Below are positions 1-6,008 of a DNA stretch of 10,108 bases, piece after piece. The number at the start of each line of letters is the position of its first letter. The stretch's first letter is position 1. Both the position numbers and the translations under genes were made by a program. Source of the stretch: an uncultured Clostridia bacterium (lineage in GTDB: Bacteria; Bacillota; Clostridia; Monoglobales; Monoglobaceae); assembly GCA_910580105.1 (NCBI GenBank), contig CAJTWN010000027.1, forward strand, positions 1-10,108. Reading direction: 5' to 3'. The notes below the pieces were generated by a model. That model was not told where the DNA came from. It saw nothing but the letters and a program-made list of their open reading frames with translations, and did not search any database.

Positions 1-62
1 GTGACGTTTCATCCTGTGCGCGAATGTACCGAATGGAAAAACATTTTTCCGATTGCCGCGGA
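1..62. repeat. Intergenic direct repeat, copy 1
   Basis: A 62-bp sequence matches 205-266 at 61 of 62 positions; the only difference is t at 15 versus a at 219. Inside each copy is a short inverted repeat, GGAAAAA-CA-TTTTTCC (35-50 here). The copy begins at the first base of the window, so its left boundary is unknown. No reading frame or ribosome binding site is evident. It looks like a unit of a dispersed or tandem intergenic repeat family; family identity is not known to me. Confidence 0.85.
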
Positions 63-86
63 CGAAATCGGATGAGGTATAGGGCT

Positions 87-111
87 CCCGCAAAAGCTCT
101 GCTTTTGTGGG
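87..111. repeat. Palindromic hairpin element
   Basis: An 11-bp stem (arms 87-97 and 101-111, one G-T wobble) closes a TCT loop. Its arms share a design with the hairpin at 367-391: CCC, then a purine-rich run ending in AGC, a 3-base loop, and the mirror arm ending in GGG. No T-tract follows on either strand, so it is not a canonical rho-independent terminator. It is best read as a REP-like intergenic palindrome. Confidence 0.7.
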
Positions 112-124
112 AAGAAGGAAGAAC

Positions 125-174
125 CGACCTAAAAGCGAACTTTTGGCATCTGCCAAAATGAGCGATAAAGGTCG
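125..174. repeat. Nested inverted repeat
   Basis: An outer pair CGACCT (125-130) / AGGTCG (169-174) encloses an inner perfect 8-bp stem TTTTGGCA (141-148) / TGCCAAAA (151-158) with a TC loop. No T-tract follows and there is no associated reading frame. It belongs with the other palindromes of this non-coding block and could fold as a structured RNA or a DNA cruciform, but no known RNA family was recognised. Confidence 0.6.
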
Positions 175-204
175 TGTTCTGACGCCGTGTGGTCGCCTGG
201 AAAC

Positions 205-266
205 GTGACGTTTCATCCAGTGCGCGAATGTACCGAATGGAAAAACATTTTTCCGATTGCCGCGGA
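205..266. repeat. Intergenic direct repeat, copy 2
   Basis: Second copy of the 62-bp unit at 1-62, in the same orientation, 61/62 identical. The internal GGAAAAA-CA-TTTTTCC inverted repeat is conserved. The two copies start 204 bp apart, and the DNA between them carries the hairpins at 87-111 and 125-174. The near identity suggests a recent duplication or a conserved repeat family. Confidence 0.85.
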
Positions 267-274
267 TTTCGTAG

Positions 275-296
275 GGGCGACCCTGTGTGGTCGCCC
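275..296. repeat. GGGCGACC/GGTCGCCC hairpin
   Basis: A perfect 8-bp stem, GGGCGACC (275-282) with GGTCGCCC (289-296), closes a 6-base loop. A partial copy of its right arm context, gtgtggtcgcc, recurs at 187-197, 8 bp before repeat copy 2. Similar GGGGCGACC-type palindromes are frequent in clostridial intergenic DNA (recollection, not checked here). There is no T-tract, so it is not called a terminator. Confidence 0.6.
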
Positions 297-366
297 GAAT
301 CCGTGCGCAAGCGTGACGCTTATATATTTGTAATTCGCGGATGAACCGTGCGTCCAATGTATGTCT

Positions 367-391
367 CCCACAGAAGCTTTGCTTCTGTGGG
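367..391. repeat. Perfect 11-bp palindromic hairpin
   Basis: CCCACAGAAGC (367-377) pairs perfectly with GCTTCTGTGGG (381-391) around a TTT loop. It is a close relative of the hairpin at 87-111. It lies 99 bp beyond the stop of xylB on the transcribed side of that operon. It could act as an RNA 3'-end stabiliser for the xylAB transcript, but no U-run follows in either direction. Confidence 0.7.
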
Positions 392-482
392 ACTTTGTCG
401 TGCAAAACGCGGCCTATAATGCACTTTTCACGCGCTGCTGCACGTATAAGTTCCGGATCAAGCGTCACACTTAAGCACTGGA

Positions 483-499
483 GCAAGGCTTAGCCTTGC
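483..499 (-). other. Hairpin enclosing the xylB stop codon
   Basis: GCAAGGC (483-489) pairs with GCCTTGC (493-499), and the TAA stop codon of xylB (complement of 490-492) forms the entire 3-base loop. No T-tract follows on the minus strand, so it is not a canonical terminator. It may be a 3'-end-protecting stem or simply another intergenic palindrome that reaches into the gene end. Confidence 0.55.
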
Positions 500-1953
500 A
501 AAATTTTGAAGGATTCTTTCAATGCAGGATACAGCGTTTGATAAATATGATAAAATGTTTCATACGCCGCGGTATTTGACGGATCAGGCTTCTGTACCGG
601 CTTCTTCCGCACCGCCTTCGCACAGGCCGCCTCCACTGATGGATAAGCGCCAACGGCAACACCTGCCAAAATTGCTGCACCAAGAGCCGGCCCCTCTTCT
701 CCGGCAACCGTACGGACCTCCATACCGAAAATATCCGCCAGCATCTGCCGCCACAGCGCACTTTTGCCTCCGCCGCCCACCACCGTCATATCGGACAGCG
801 GAATCTCCATCTGCCGCAAAACCTCCAAACAATCCCGCAGGGAATAGGAAACGCCTTCCATTACCGCCCGTACCATATGCCGCTTCTGATGCAGGGCAGA
901 AAAACCAAAAAAGACGCCCCGGGCATTGGGATCAAGGTGCGGTGTCCGCTCCCCCATCAAATAAGGCAGAAAAAGAAGCCGTTCCGCACCGACAGGAACT
1001 TTTTCCGCCTGTTCATCCAATTCTGCATAGGAATCACCAGGAGCAAATTGTTCCCGGAACCATTTCAGCGACAACCCGGCGGCCTGGGTAACGCCCATCA
1101 CGTGCCACTTCCCCGGCACCGCACAGCAGAAGGTGTGGACACGCCCTTCTGTATCTATCACAGGCCGGTCGGTATGGGCATACACCACGCCGCTGGAACC
1201 AATGGTGGTAAAAGCCTTCCCTTCCATCACTGCGCCTGTTCCCACCGCTGCTGCCGCATTGTCACCGGCACCGGCAGCCACCGGAACGCCGTCCAGCTTT
1301 CCAAGCCCCCGGACAACGCCGGTGATTTCCGGGCTCTCATAGACCGTAGGCAGAAGCGCCTTGTCAATGGCAAGCTTCTCCAGAACCTCATCAGACCAGC
1401 AGCGGTTCCTGATATCCAAAAGCTGCATTCCTCCTGCATCCGAGACATCGGTGGCAAATTCCCCTGTGAGCTTATATCGGATATAATCCTTCGGCAGCAG
1501 GATATGCCGGCACCTGCTGTAATTCTCTGGCTCGTGCTTTTGCACCCACAAAATTTTAGCTGCCGTGAACCCGGTAAGTGCAGGATTGGCAGTGATGGCA
1601 ATCAGCCGCTCCCGGCCCACCGCTTCGGTAATCTCTGCGCACTCCCGGCCCGTCCGCTGATCGCACCACAAGATAGCCGGGCGGATAACCGCTCCGTCTC
1701 CGTCCAGCATAACAAGACCGTGCATCTGCCCCGAAAGACCGATGCCGTCCACCCACTCCACTTTCTCCGCCACCTCTGCCAAAGAAGTCCGGACAGCCTG
1801 CCACCAGTCCTCGGGTGCTTGTTCCGCCCAGCCATTTTGCGGCTGGGCCATGGGATAGGTAACCGTTCTGGCAGTTATCACCCCTCCATTTTCGTCAAAC
1901 AGCGCCGTCTTCGTCCCTGATGTTCCAATGTCAATACCGATGAAATATGCCAT
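490..1953 (-). CDS. xylB: Xylulokinase (XylB), FGGY carbohydrate kinase
   Basis: This cytoplasmic enzyme phosphorylates D-xylulose with ATP to D-xylulose 5-phosphate, which enters the pentose phosphate pathway. The 487-aa product has the normal length for the family. The N-terminal FGGY domain opens with the phosphate-binding segment GIDIGTSGTK (about 6-15, Asp8). SGQMHG (74-79) carries the Met-His-Gly contacts for xylulose, and ILWCDQRTG spans 94-102. GAGDNAAAAVGTG (228-240) contains the probable catalytic base Asp231, matching Asp233 of the E. coli enzyme. VVGGGGKSALWRQML (391-405) is the C-terminal ATP-binding region. The start is supported by GGGAGG at 1962-1967, eight bases before the ATG. 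It is the second gene of an operon, 39 bp after xylA. The position next to xylose isomerase makes xylulose, rather than another FGGY substrate, the confident choice. Confidence 0.96.
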   Translation of the reverse strand: MAYFIGIDIGTSGTKTALFDENGGVITARTVTYPMAQPQNGWAEQAPEDWWQAVRTSLAEVAEKVEWVDGIGLSGQMHGLVMLDGDGAVIRPAILWCDQRTGRECAEITEAVGRERLIAITANPALTGFTAAKILWVQKHEPENYSRCRHILLPKDYIRYKLTGEFATDVSDAGGMQLLDIRNRCWSDEVLEKLAIDKALLPTVYESPEITGVVRGLGKLDGVPVAAGAGDNAAAAVGTGAVMEGKAFTTIGSSGVVYAHTDRPVIDTEGRVHTFCCAVPGKWHVMGVTQAAGLSLKWFREQFAPGDSYAELDEQAEKVPVGAERLLFLPYLMGERTPHLDPNARGVFFGFSALHQKRHMVRAVMEGVSYSLRDCLEVLRQMEIPLSDMTVVGGGGKSALWRQMLADIFGMEVRTVAGEEGPALGAAILAGVAVGAYPSVEAACAKAVRKKPVQKPDPSNTAAYETFYHIYQTLYPALKESFKILQG

Positions 1954-1982
1954 CTTTTCCGCCTCCCATTCAGATTCTTCCA

Positions 1983-2000
1983 GCTGCTCTGTTCAGCAGC
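1983..2000 (-). other. Small hairpin at the xylA stop / xylA-xylB junction
   Basis: GCTGCT (1983-1988) and AGCAGC (1995-2000) form a 6-bp stem with a 6-base loop that contains part of the xylA TGA stop. It sits just before the xylB ribosome binding site. It may influence relative expression or decay of the two halves of the transcript, but a stem this short could be chance. Confidence 0.35.
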
Positions 2001-3309
2001 CGCCAAACATAATCTCATTCATCACATTCTCTAAATATTCCTGCCGGCCACTATTCTTCTCTTCCACCACGTCCAGCGACAGAGCATAATCCGAAAGTTT
2101 TTCCAGCGTTGTTGTCCCCCGCCGGATTTCCGCACCGATGCCGGTTTGGAAAGAGGCATAGCGTTCCTTCACAAAGGCATCAATTCTGCCGTCCTCCACA
2201 ATCTTCTGCGCCAGCTTAAGTCCCAGGGCAAAACTGTCCATCCCGGCAATGTACGCAAGGAAGATGTCCTCGTGGTTCATGGAACCACGCCGGGTTTTTG
2301 CATCAAAGTTCAAGCCGCCGTTCACAAAACCGCCGGCACGCAGAACCTCCAGCATACAGAGGGTGGTGTCATAGACATTGGTGGGGAACTGATCGGTATC
2401 CCAGCCAATCAGCTGGTCTCCCTGATTCGCGTCAATCGAACCAAAGACGCCGTTGATCCGCGCGGTATACAACTCATGCTGGAAGGTGTGCTGGGCCAGG
2501 GTTGCATGGTTTGCCTCGATATTGACCTTGAACTCCTTATCCAGACCATATTTTCTTAAAAATCCCAAAACGGTGGCAACATCAAAATCATACTGATGCT
2601 TTGTTGGCTCCTTCGGCTTCGGTTCGATATAAAAGTCGCCGGTATAGCCCCGGCCCCTTGCGTAATCCACCGCCATCCGCATCATCTGCGCCATATTGTC
2701 AAGTTCCAGCTCCATATCGGTGTTCAGCAGGGTGTCATATCCTTCCCTGCCGCCCCAAAAAACATAGCCCTGTCCGCCCAGCTCCATGGTAATATCCAGT
2801 GCTTTCTTTATCTGTGCCGCCGCATAGGAAAACACGTCCGCACTGCAGGACGTTGCCGCCCCATGGACATACCGCGGATGGTTAAAGCAGTTGGCAGTAC
2901 CCCATAACAGTTTTTTATCATACTTCTGCATCAATTCCTTCAGCAATGGGACAATGGCATCCAAATTTGCCTGAAACGCCTGCAGGCTACCACCCTCCGG
3001 CACAAGATCTTTGTCATGGAAACAGAAGTATGGAATATCCAGCTTATCCATCAGTTCAAAGGCGGCATAGGCCTTTTTCCGATAAATTGCAAGGGGATCG
3101 GTCTCCCCAAAGTTTTTATCCGCCGTCCCTATCCCAAACATGTCTGTCCCATCGCCGCAGAGGGTATGCCAATAGGAAAGAGAAAACCGGAGCTGTTCTG
3201 CCATCGTCTTTCCCCCCACCATTGCTGCCGGATCATAATGTTTAAACGCATAAGGGTTCTTTGACTGCGGTCCTTCATACTTGATTTTGCCAATTTTAAA
3301 TAATTCCAT
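1993..3309 (-). CDS. xylA: Xylose isomerase (XylA), class II
   Basis: This metal-dependent cytoplasmic TIM-barrel enzyme interconverts D-xylose and D-xylulose. At 438 aa it has the length of the longer class II enzymes. Both classical signatures are present: FHDKDLVPEG (97-106), with the ring-opening His98/Asp101 pair, and IEPKPKEP (228-235), with metal ligand Glu229 and Lys231. Further expected ligands are visible: NIEANH (263-268, Glu265 and His268), SIDAN (Asp293), WDTDQFP (Asp304, Asp306) and LNFDAK (Asp336). No key residue is missing. The start is supported by an AGGGGAT-like ribosome binding site near 3320-3327, about ten bases upstream, and a TATAAT at 3337-3342. It is the first gene of the xylAB operon and is divergent from an AraC-type regulator. 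Related L-rhamnose or other sugar isomerases are excluded by the full xylose isomerase motif set. Confidence 0.97.
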   Translation of the reverse strand: MELFKIGKIKYEGPQSKNPYAFKHYDPAAMVGGKTMAEQLRFSLSYWHTLCGDGTDMFGIGTADKNFGETDPLAIYRKKAYAAFELMDKLDIPYFCFHDKDLVPEGGSLQAFQANLDAIVPLLKELMQKYDKKLLWGTANCFNHPRYVHGAATSCSADVFSYAAAQIKKALDITMELGGQGYVFWGGREGYDTLLNTDMELELDNMAQMMRMAVDYARGRGYTGDFYIEPKPKEPTKHQYDFDVATVLGFLRKYGLDKEFKVNIEANHATLAQHTFQHELYTARINGVFGSIDANQGDQLIGWDTDQFPTNVYDTTLCMLEVLRAGGFVNGGLNFDAKTRRGSMNHEDIFLAYIAGMDSFALGLKLAQKIVEDGRIDAFVKERYASFQTGIGAEIRRGTTTLEKLSDYALSLDVVEEKNSGRQEYLENVMNEIMFGGC

Positions 3310-3336
3310 CTTTTTTCACATCCCCTTTTTTCTTTC

Positions 3337-3365
3337 ATTATACAACACTCCGGCGGATTTTCCAG
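3337..3365 (-). promoter_or_regulatory. Candidate sigma-A promoter of xylAB
   Basis: On the minus strand a perfect -10 TATAAT (complement of 3337-3342) lies 28 bp before the xylA start codon. Seventeen bases upstream is only a weak -35, CTGGAA (complement of 3360-3365). A good -10 with a poor -35 is typical of promoters that need an activator, which fits the divergent AraC-family gene. Confidence 0.65.
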
Positions 3366-3394
3366 CACTTTTGTTGCGAAATTTTAAGACAGAT

Positions 3395-3421
3395 ATTGCT
3401 TTTTTCGGTGAAATATGCAAT
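3395..3421. promoter_or_regulatory. Imperfect palindrome, candidate operator between xylA and araC-type gene
   Basis: The arms ATTGCTTTTTTC (3395-3406) and GAAATATGCAAT (3410-3421) match at 10 of 12 positions when one is reverse-complemented, with a GGT centre. The palindrome spans the -35 to -10 region of the plus-strand regulator promoter and lies about 30 bp upstream of the xylA -35. A protein bound here would cover the regulator's own promoter and sit just upstream of xylAB, which suits autoregulation combined with activation. Which protein binds is inference. Confidence 0.5.
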
Positions 3422-3424
3422 AAT
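3396..3424 (+). promoter_or_regulatory. Candidate promoter of the AraC-family regulator
   Basis: TTGCTT (3396-3401) and AATAAT (3419-3424, five of six bases of the -10 consensus) are separated by 17 bp. The predicted transcript start near 3431 leaves a short leader before either possible start codon. The site overlaps the palindrome at 3395-3421. Confidence 0.45.
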
Positions 3425-3467
3425 AGGCCAAAAGGGAATTTCACCCATGCAGAAAGCAGGTGAGACA

Positions 3468-4298
3468 ATGGCGAAGGTCTATTTTGAGGAAATACACAAA
3501 GCGGCGCCGGACTATCCCTATATCGACCGCAGTATGTCCGATATTAACTATATTGCCCACTATCACGAAGATCTGGAACTGGCCTATGTCACCAGCGGCG
3601 AGACAATCGCTGTGGTGGACGGAACAGAAATCCGGCTCTGCCGCGGGGACATCTGCCTGATTATGCCCGGTGAGATACACAGCTTTTCTTCCGAGGCGCC
3701 CAACGCACTCTATATCATGAAGTTTTCGGTCCCGGCAGAATTCCTTTCGATACGCACAGAGAGGAAGCTTACCGAACACCATCTCTGTTATCCAAAGTTT
3801 CATGCGATCATCAAAACGATTGCAAAAGAGGACAAAGAGCGGAACAACGGATACCGCTATGCGGTACGGGCCCAGACCGAACAGTTACAGCTGGAGATTA
3901 TCCGCGCTCTGCACACCTCCTATATCTCTGAAAACGAAACCAAAGAGACCACAAAAAAAATTGCACTGCTGCGCCGGGTATGCCGATATGTTGAGGATCA
4001 CTATACGCAGTCCATCTCTCTGGACGAAATTGCACGCCATTGCCATTACTCCAAATACTATTTCGCACATATGTTTAAAGAGATTACCTCCACCGGATTT
4101 TCCGCCTACCTAATGGCATTCCGGTTGGAGAAAGCCCGTTCCCTTCTGGAAGCCGGAGAAAGCATAACCGATGCCGCCCTGAACTGCGGCTTTAACAGTC
4201 TCCGCTCCTTTCACCGGGGATTCCGTCAGCATTATGGCACATCGCCGCTTTCCTATCAAAAAGAGAATCATGGACAGCAAAAAGAGATTATATTATAA
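3468..4298 (+). CDS. AraC/XylS-family transcriptional regulator
   Basis: This is a likely sugar-responsive activator of the neighbouring xylose genes. From the ATG at 3468 the product is 276 aa, the usual size. An N-terminal cupin-like sensor domain (about 25-90) includes HYHEDLELAYVTSG (31-44) and the GDICLIMPGEIHSF stretch (60-73), which would bind the effector. A C-terminal double helix-turn-helix domain (about 168-265) includes SLDEIARHCHYSKYYFAHMFK (about 184-204) as the first HTH and SITDAALNCGFNSLRSFHRGF (about 232-252) as the second. This start has AGGTGA at 3458-3463 just upstream. An in-frame ATG at 3447, adding 7 residues, has AAAGGG upstream and is possible. The gene is divergent from xylAB and followed by the GH30 gene on the same strand, so both could be targets. 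The effector, presumably xylose or a xyloside, is inferred from context only. Confidence 0.9.
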   Translation: MAKVYFEEIHKAAPDYPYIDRSMSDINYIAHYHEDLELAYVTSGETIAVVDGTEIRLCRGDICLIMPGEIHSFSSEAPNALYIMKFSVPAEFLSIRTERKLTEHHLCYPKFHAIIKTIAKEDKERNNGYRYAVRAQTEQLQLEIIRALHTSYISENETKETTKKIALLRRVCRYVEDHYTQSISLDEIARHCHYSKYYFAHMFKEITSTGFSAYLMAFRLEKARSLLEAGESITDAALNCGFNSLRSFHRGFRQHYGTSPLSYQKENHGQQKEIIL

Positions 4299-4303
4299 CG
4301 TAT

Positions 4304-4430
4304 CGGGCTGAAAAAATTTTTTTCGCACCTTTGAACATTTCAGCCGCAAAGCGGAGGATATTTTCGCACCTTTGTTTCAAATGAAATACCCACTACCTGA
4401 AAATAATAGGAAACTTCTTCTTTAGTTATA
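4304..4430. repeat. Dispersed structured intergenic repeat, copy A
   Basis: This stretch aligns along nearly its whole length with 8457-8583 in the same orientation. The longest exact shared run is GAGGATATTTTCGC at 4354-4367. Potential stems are GGCTGAAA (4306-4313)/TTTCAGCC (4338-4345), CCGC/GCGG (4344-4354), TTTG/CAAA (4371-4381) and CTA/TAG (4393-4409). The first two overlap and are mutually exclusive. A 14-bp direct repeat, TTTTCGCACCTTTG, also occurs at 4320-4333 and 4361-4374. The element lies between the regulator and the GH30 gene, ending about 65 bp before the GH30 start. Confidence 0.7.
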
Positions 4431-4448
4431 AAATATACAGGAATCAAC

Positions 4449-4463
4449 GGGCGGCAGGCGCCC
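4449..4463 (+). other. Leader hairpin before the GH30 gene
   Basis: GGGCG (4449-4453) pairs with CGCCC (4459-4463) around a 5-base loop, 18 bp before the AAGGTGG ribosome binding site at 4481-4487. It is followed by A residues rather than T, so it is not a terminator for upstream transcription. A weak TATAAA (4427-4432) precedes it, which would place it in the 5' untranslated region. Confidence 0.4.
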
Positions 4464-4495
4464 AAAAAAGATATTTGTTAAAGGTGGTATAAAAA

Positions 4496-5815
4496 ATGAA
4501 ATGGTATGTAACAACCGAAGCGAACAAGTGGATTGAAAAAAACTATGCGCCGGATCAAACGGCGGCGGATACCGGCGTGCAGGACACCGGCCTCTATGAT
4601 CAGACCATCGACGGATTTGGCGGCTGTTTCAACGAGTTGGGCTTTGAAGCGCTTTCACAGCTTCCACCGCAAAAAAAGGAAGCGATTCTGGACGACCTCT
4701 TCCTGCCGGAAGGGGACGGTCTGCGCCTGAATTTTTGCCGCACCCCCATCGGCGCCAGCGACTATGCCCTGAATTGGTACAGCTACAGCCCCTGTAAAGA
4801 CGATTTTAAGATGGAACACTTCACCATTGAACGGGACAGGGAATACCTCCTGCCCTATATCCAAAGCGCCCGGAAACGGAATCCCCGGATGGAAATGTTT
4901 GCCTCCCCCTGGAGTCCGCCCGAATGGATGAAGTTCCCGGCGGTCTATAACTATGGCAAACTTATCTGGACGCCGGAGAACCTCAATGCCTATGCTCTCT
5001 ATTTTGTGAAATACATCGAAGCCTATGCCAAAGAGGGCGTCCCCATCCGCCAGATTCATGTACAAAATGAGCCGGTTTCCACCCAAAAGTTCCCATCCTG
5101 TATTTGGACAGGGGACGAATTTGCCGAATTCATCGGCAAATATCTGGGTCCGGCCCTCCGTGAACACGGACTGGACACCGAAATATGGCTCGGTACCATC
5201 AACGGGCCGGAAACCGACCACCCCCGCGCTTACTGGTCCCGGCATAACGACTATGCCTCTCTGGTTCTCCATGACAAGATGGCTGCTCCTTACATTAGCG
5301 GCGTAAGCTATCAATGGGCCGGAAAATACGCGGTGGATAAGACACACCGGGACTTCCCGGAATACAAGCTGCTCCAGAGCGAAAATGAATGCGGGGACAG
5401 CACCAACACCTGGGCCTATGCCCGGTACATCAACGAATTGTTCCTGCACTATCTCTCCCATGGGGTAAACGGCTATGTCTACTGGAACATGGTTCTGAGA
5501 GAAGGCGGCGAAAGCTCCTGGGGCTGGAAGCAGAATTCGATGATCACCATTGACCCCGAAAAGGGAGAAGCCGTCTATCAATACGAATACTATATCATGA
5601 AGCACTATGCCCGGTTTATCCAAAAGGGCGCACGGCGGAAGGAGCTTCGCGGACACTGGTCCACCAATTCTGTCCTGTTCGAAAATCCAGACCAATCCCA
5701 CGTTCTGGTCTGCGCCAATCCTTTCCGGCGGGAAATGCACCTGAAACTGGATACCGGCGTCGGAACATACACCTTTCGGCTGGAACCGGATTCCATTCAC
5801 ACCATGGTTTTTTAG
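4496..5815 (+). CDS. Glycoside hydrolase family 30 enzyme, cytoplasmic
   Basis: This is a retaining beta-glycosidase of the GH30 (glucosylceramidase-like) fold, 439 aa. It opens with DGFGGCFNELGFEALSQL (39-56), the GH30 first-strand motif. HVQNEP (188-193) supplies the probable acid/base Glu192, and LLQSENECG (292-300) the probable nucleophile Glu296, about 100 residues later as expected. SPWSPPEWMKF (137-147) and NGYVYWNMVL (325-334) are further conserved strands. A small beta domain ends the protein (about 385-439). There is no signal peptide or membrane segment, so it should act in the cytoplasm on an imported glycoside. AAGGTGG at 4481-4487 supports the start. Next to xylA, xylB and an AraC-type regulator, a beta-xylosidase role is attractive, but GH30 also includes beta-glucosidases and beta-fucosidases, so the substrate is inference. 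The gene ends before a strong terminator. Confidence 0.9.
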   Translation: MKWYVTTEANKWIEKNYAPDQTAADTGVQDTGLYDQTIDGFGGCFNELGFEALSQLPPQKKEAILDDLFLPEGDGLRLNFCRTPIGASDYALNWYSYSPCKDDFKMEHFTIERDREYLLPYIQSARKRNPRMEMFASPWSPPEWMKFPAVYNYGKLIWTPENLNAYALYFVKYIEAYAKEGVPIRQIHVQNEPVSTQKFPSCIWTGDEFAEFIGKYLGPALREHGLDTEIWLGTINGPETDHPRAYWSRHNDYASLVLHDKMAAPYISGVSYQWAGKYAVDKTHRDFPEYKLLQSENECGDSTNTWAYARYINELFLHYLSHGVNGYVYWNMVLREGGESSWGWKQNSMITIDPEKGEAVYQYEYYIMKHYARFIQKGARRKELRGHWSTNSVLFENPDQSHVLVCANPFRREMHLKLDTGVGTYTFRLEPDSIHTMVF

Positions 5816-5857
5816 GCAAAATTTAATTCCTGTCACGAAAGTGAACTGCACCAGAAT

Positions 5858-5904
5858 AAAAATCCCCTGCGGCAGAATGAAACAAACTGCCCCAGGGGAT
5901 TTTT
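5858..5904. terminator. Bidirectional rho-independent terminator
   Basis: A 12-bp stem (5858-5869 with 5893-5904), one C-C mismatch, and a 5-bp upper stem GGCAG/CTGCC (5871-5875, 5887-5891) close an 11-base loop. The core is ATCCCCTG/CAGGGGAT. T residues end the plus-strand arm and the A-run at the start gives a U-tract on the minus strand, so it can stop both the GH30 transcript and the convergent CotH transcript, whose stop codon is at 6009. Confidence 0.9.
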
Positions 5905-6008
5905 CTATTATCCGTTTTTACCGGGCCTGTGCACACATGCAACAAGGGTTTTCGTTATCTTTTATCCGCCCTTTTCATTTGAAAATACAGAAAAATAGGG
6001 AAGAACAA

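Noticed and set aside
87..391. Hairpins of the left block as terminators of xylAB
   Set aside because: None is followed by a T-run on the minus strand, so canonical rho-independent termination is not supported.
415..420. TATAAT as a promoter -10 on the plus strand
   Set aside because: No -35 at 16-18 bp, no extended -10 TG, and no gene on that strand downstream until the regulator at 3468.
877..1920. Open frame of 347 codons on the plus strand
   Set aside because: It lies entirely antisense to xylB, whose motifs are complete; the translation is low-complexity His/Pro/Arg-rich, with no family resemblance and no ribosome binding site.
4304..4495. Riboswitch controlling the GH30 gene
   Set aside because: No known aptamer was recognised, and the second copy of the element does not precede a gene in the same orientation; a repeat element explains both copies better.
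4655..5851. Open frame of 398 codons on the minus strand
   Set aside because: It is the antisense shadow of the GH30 gene, produced by codon bias. It has no recognisable domain, and the GH30 frame has intact catalytic motifs.
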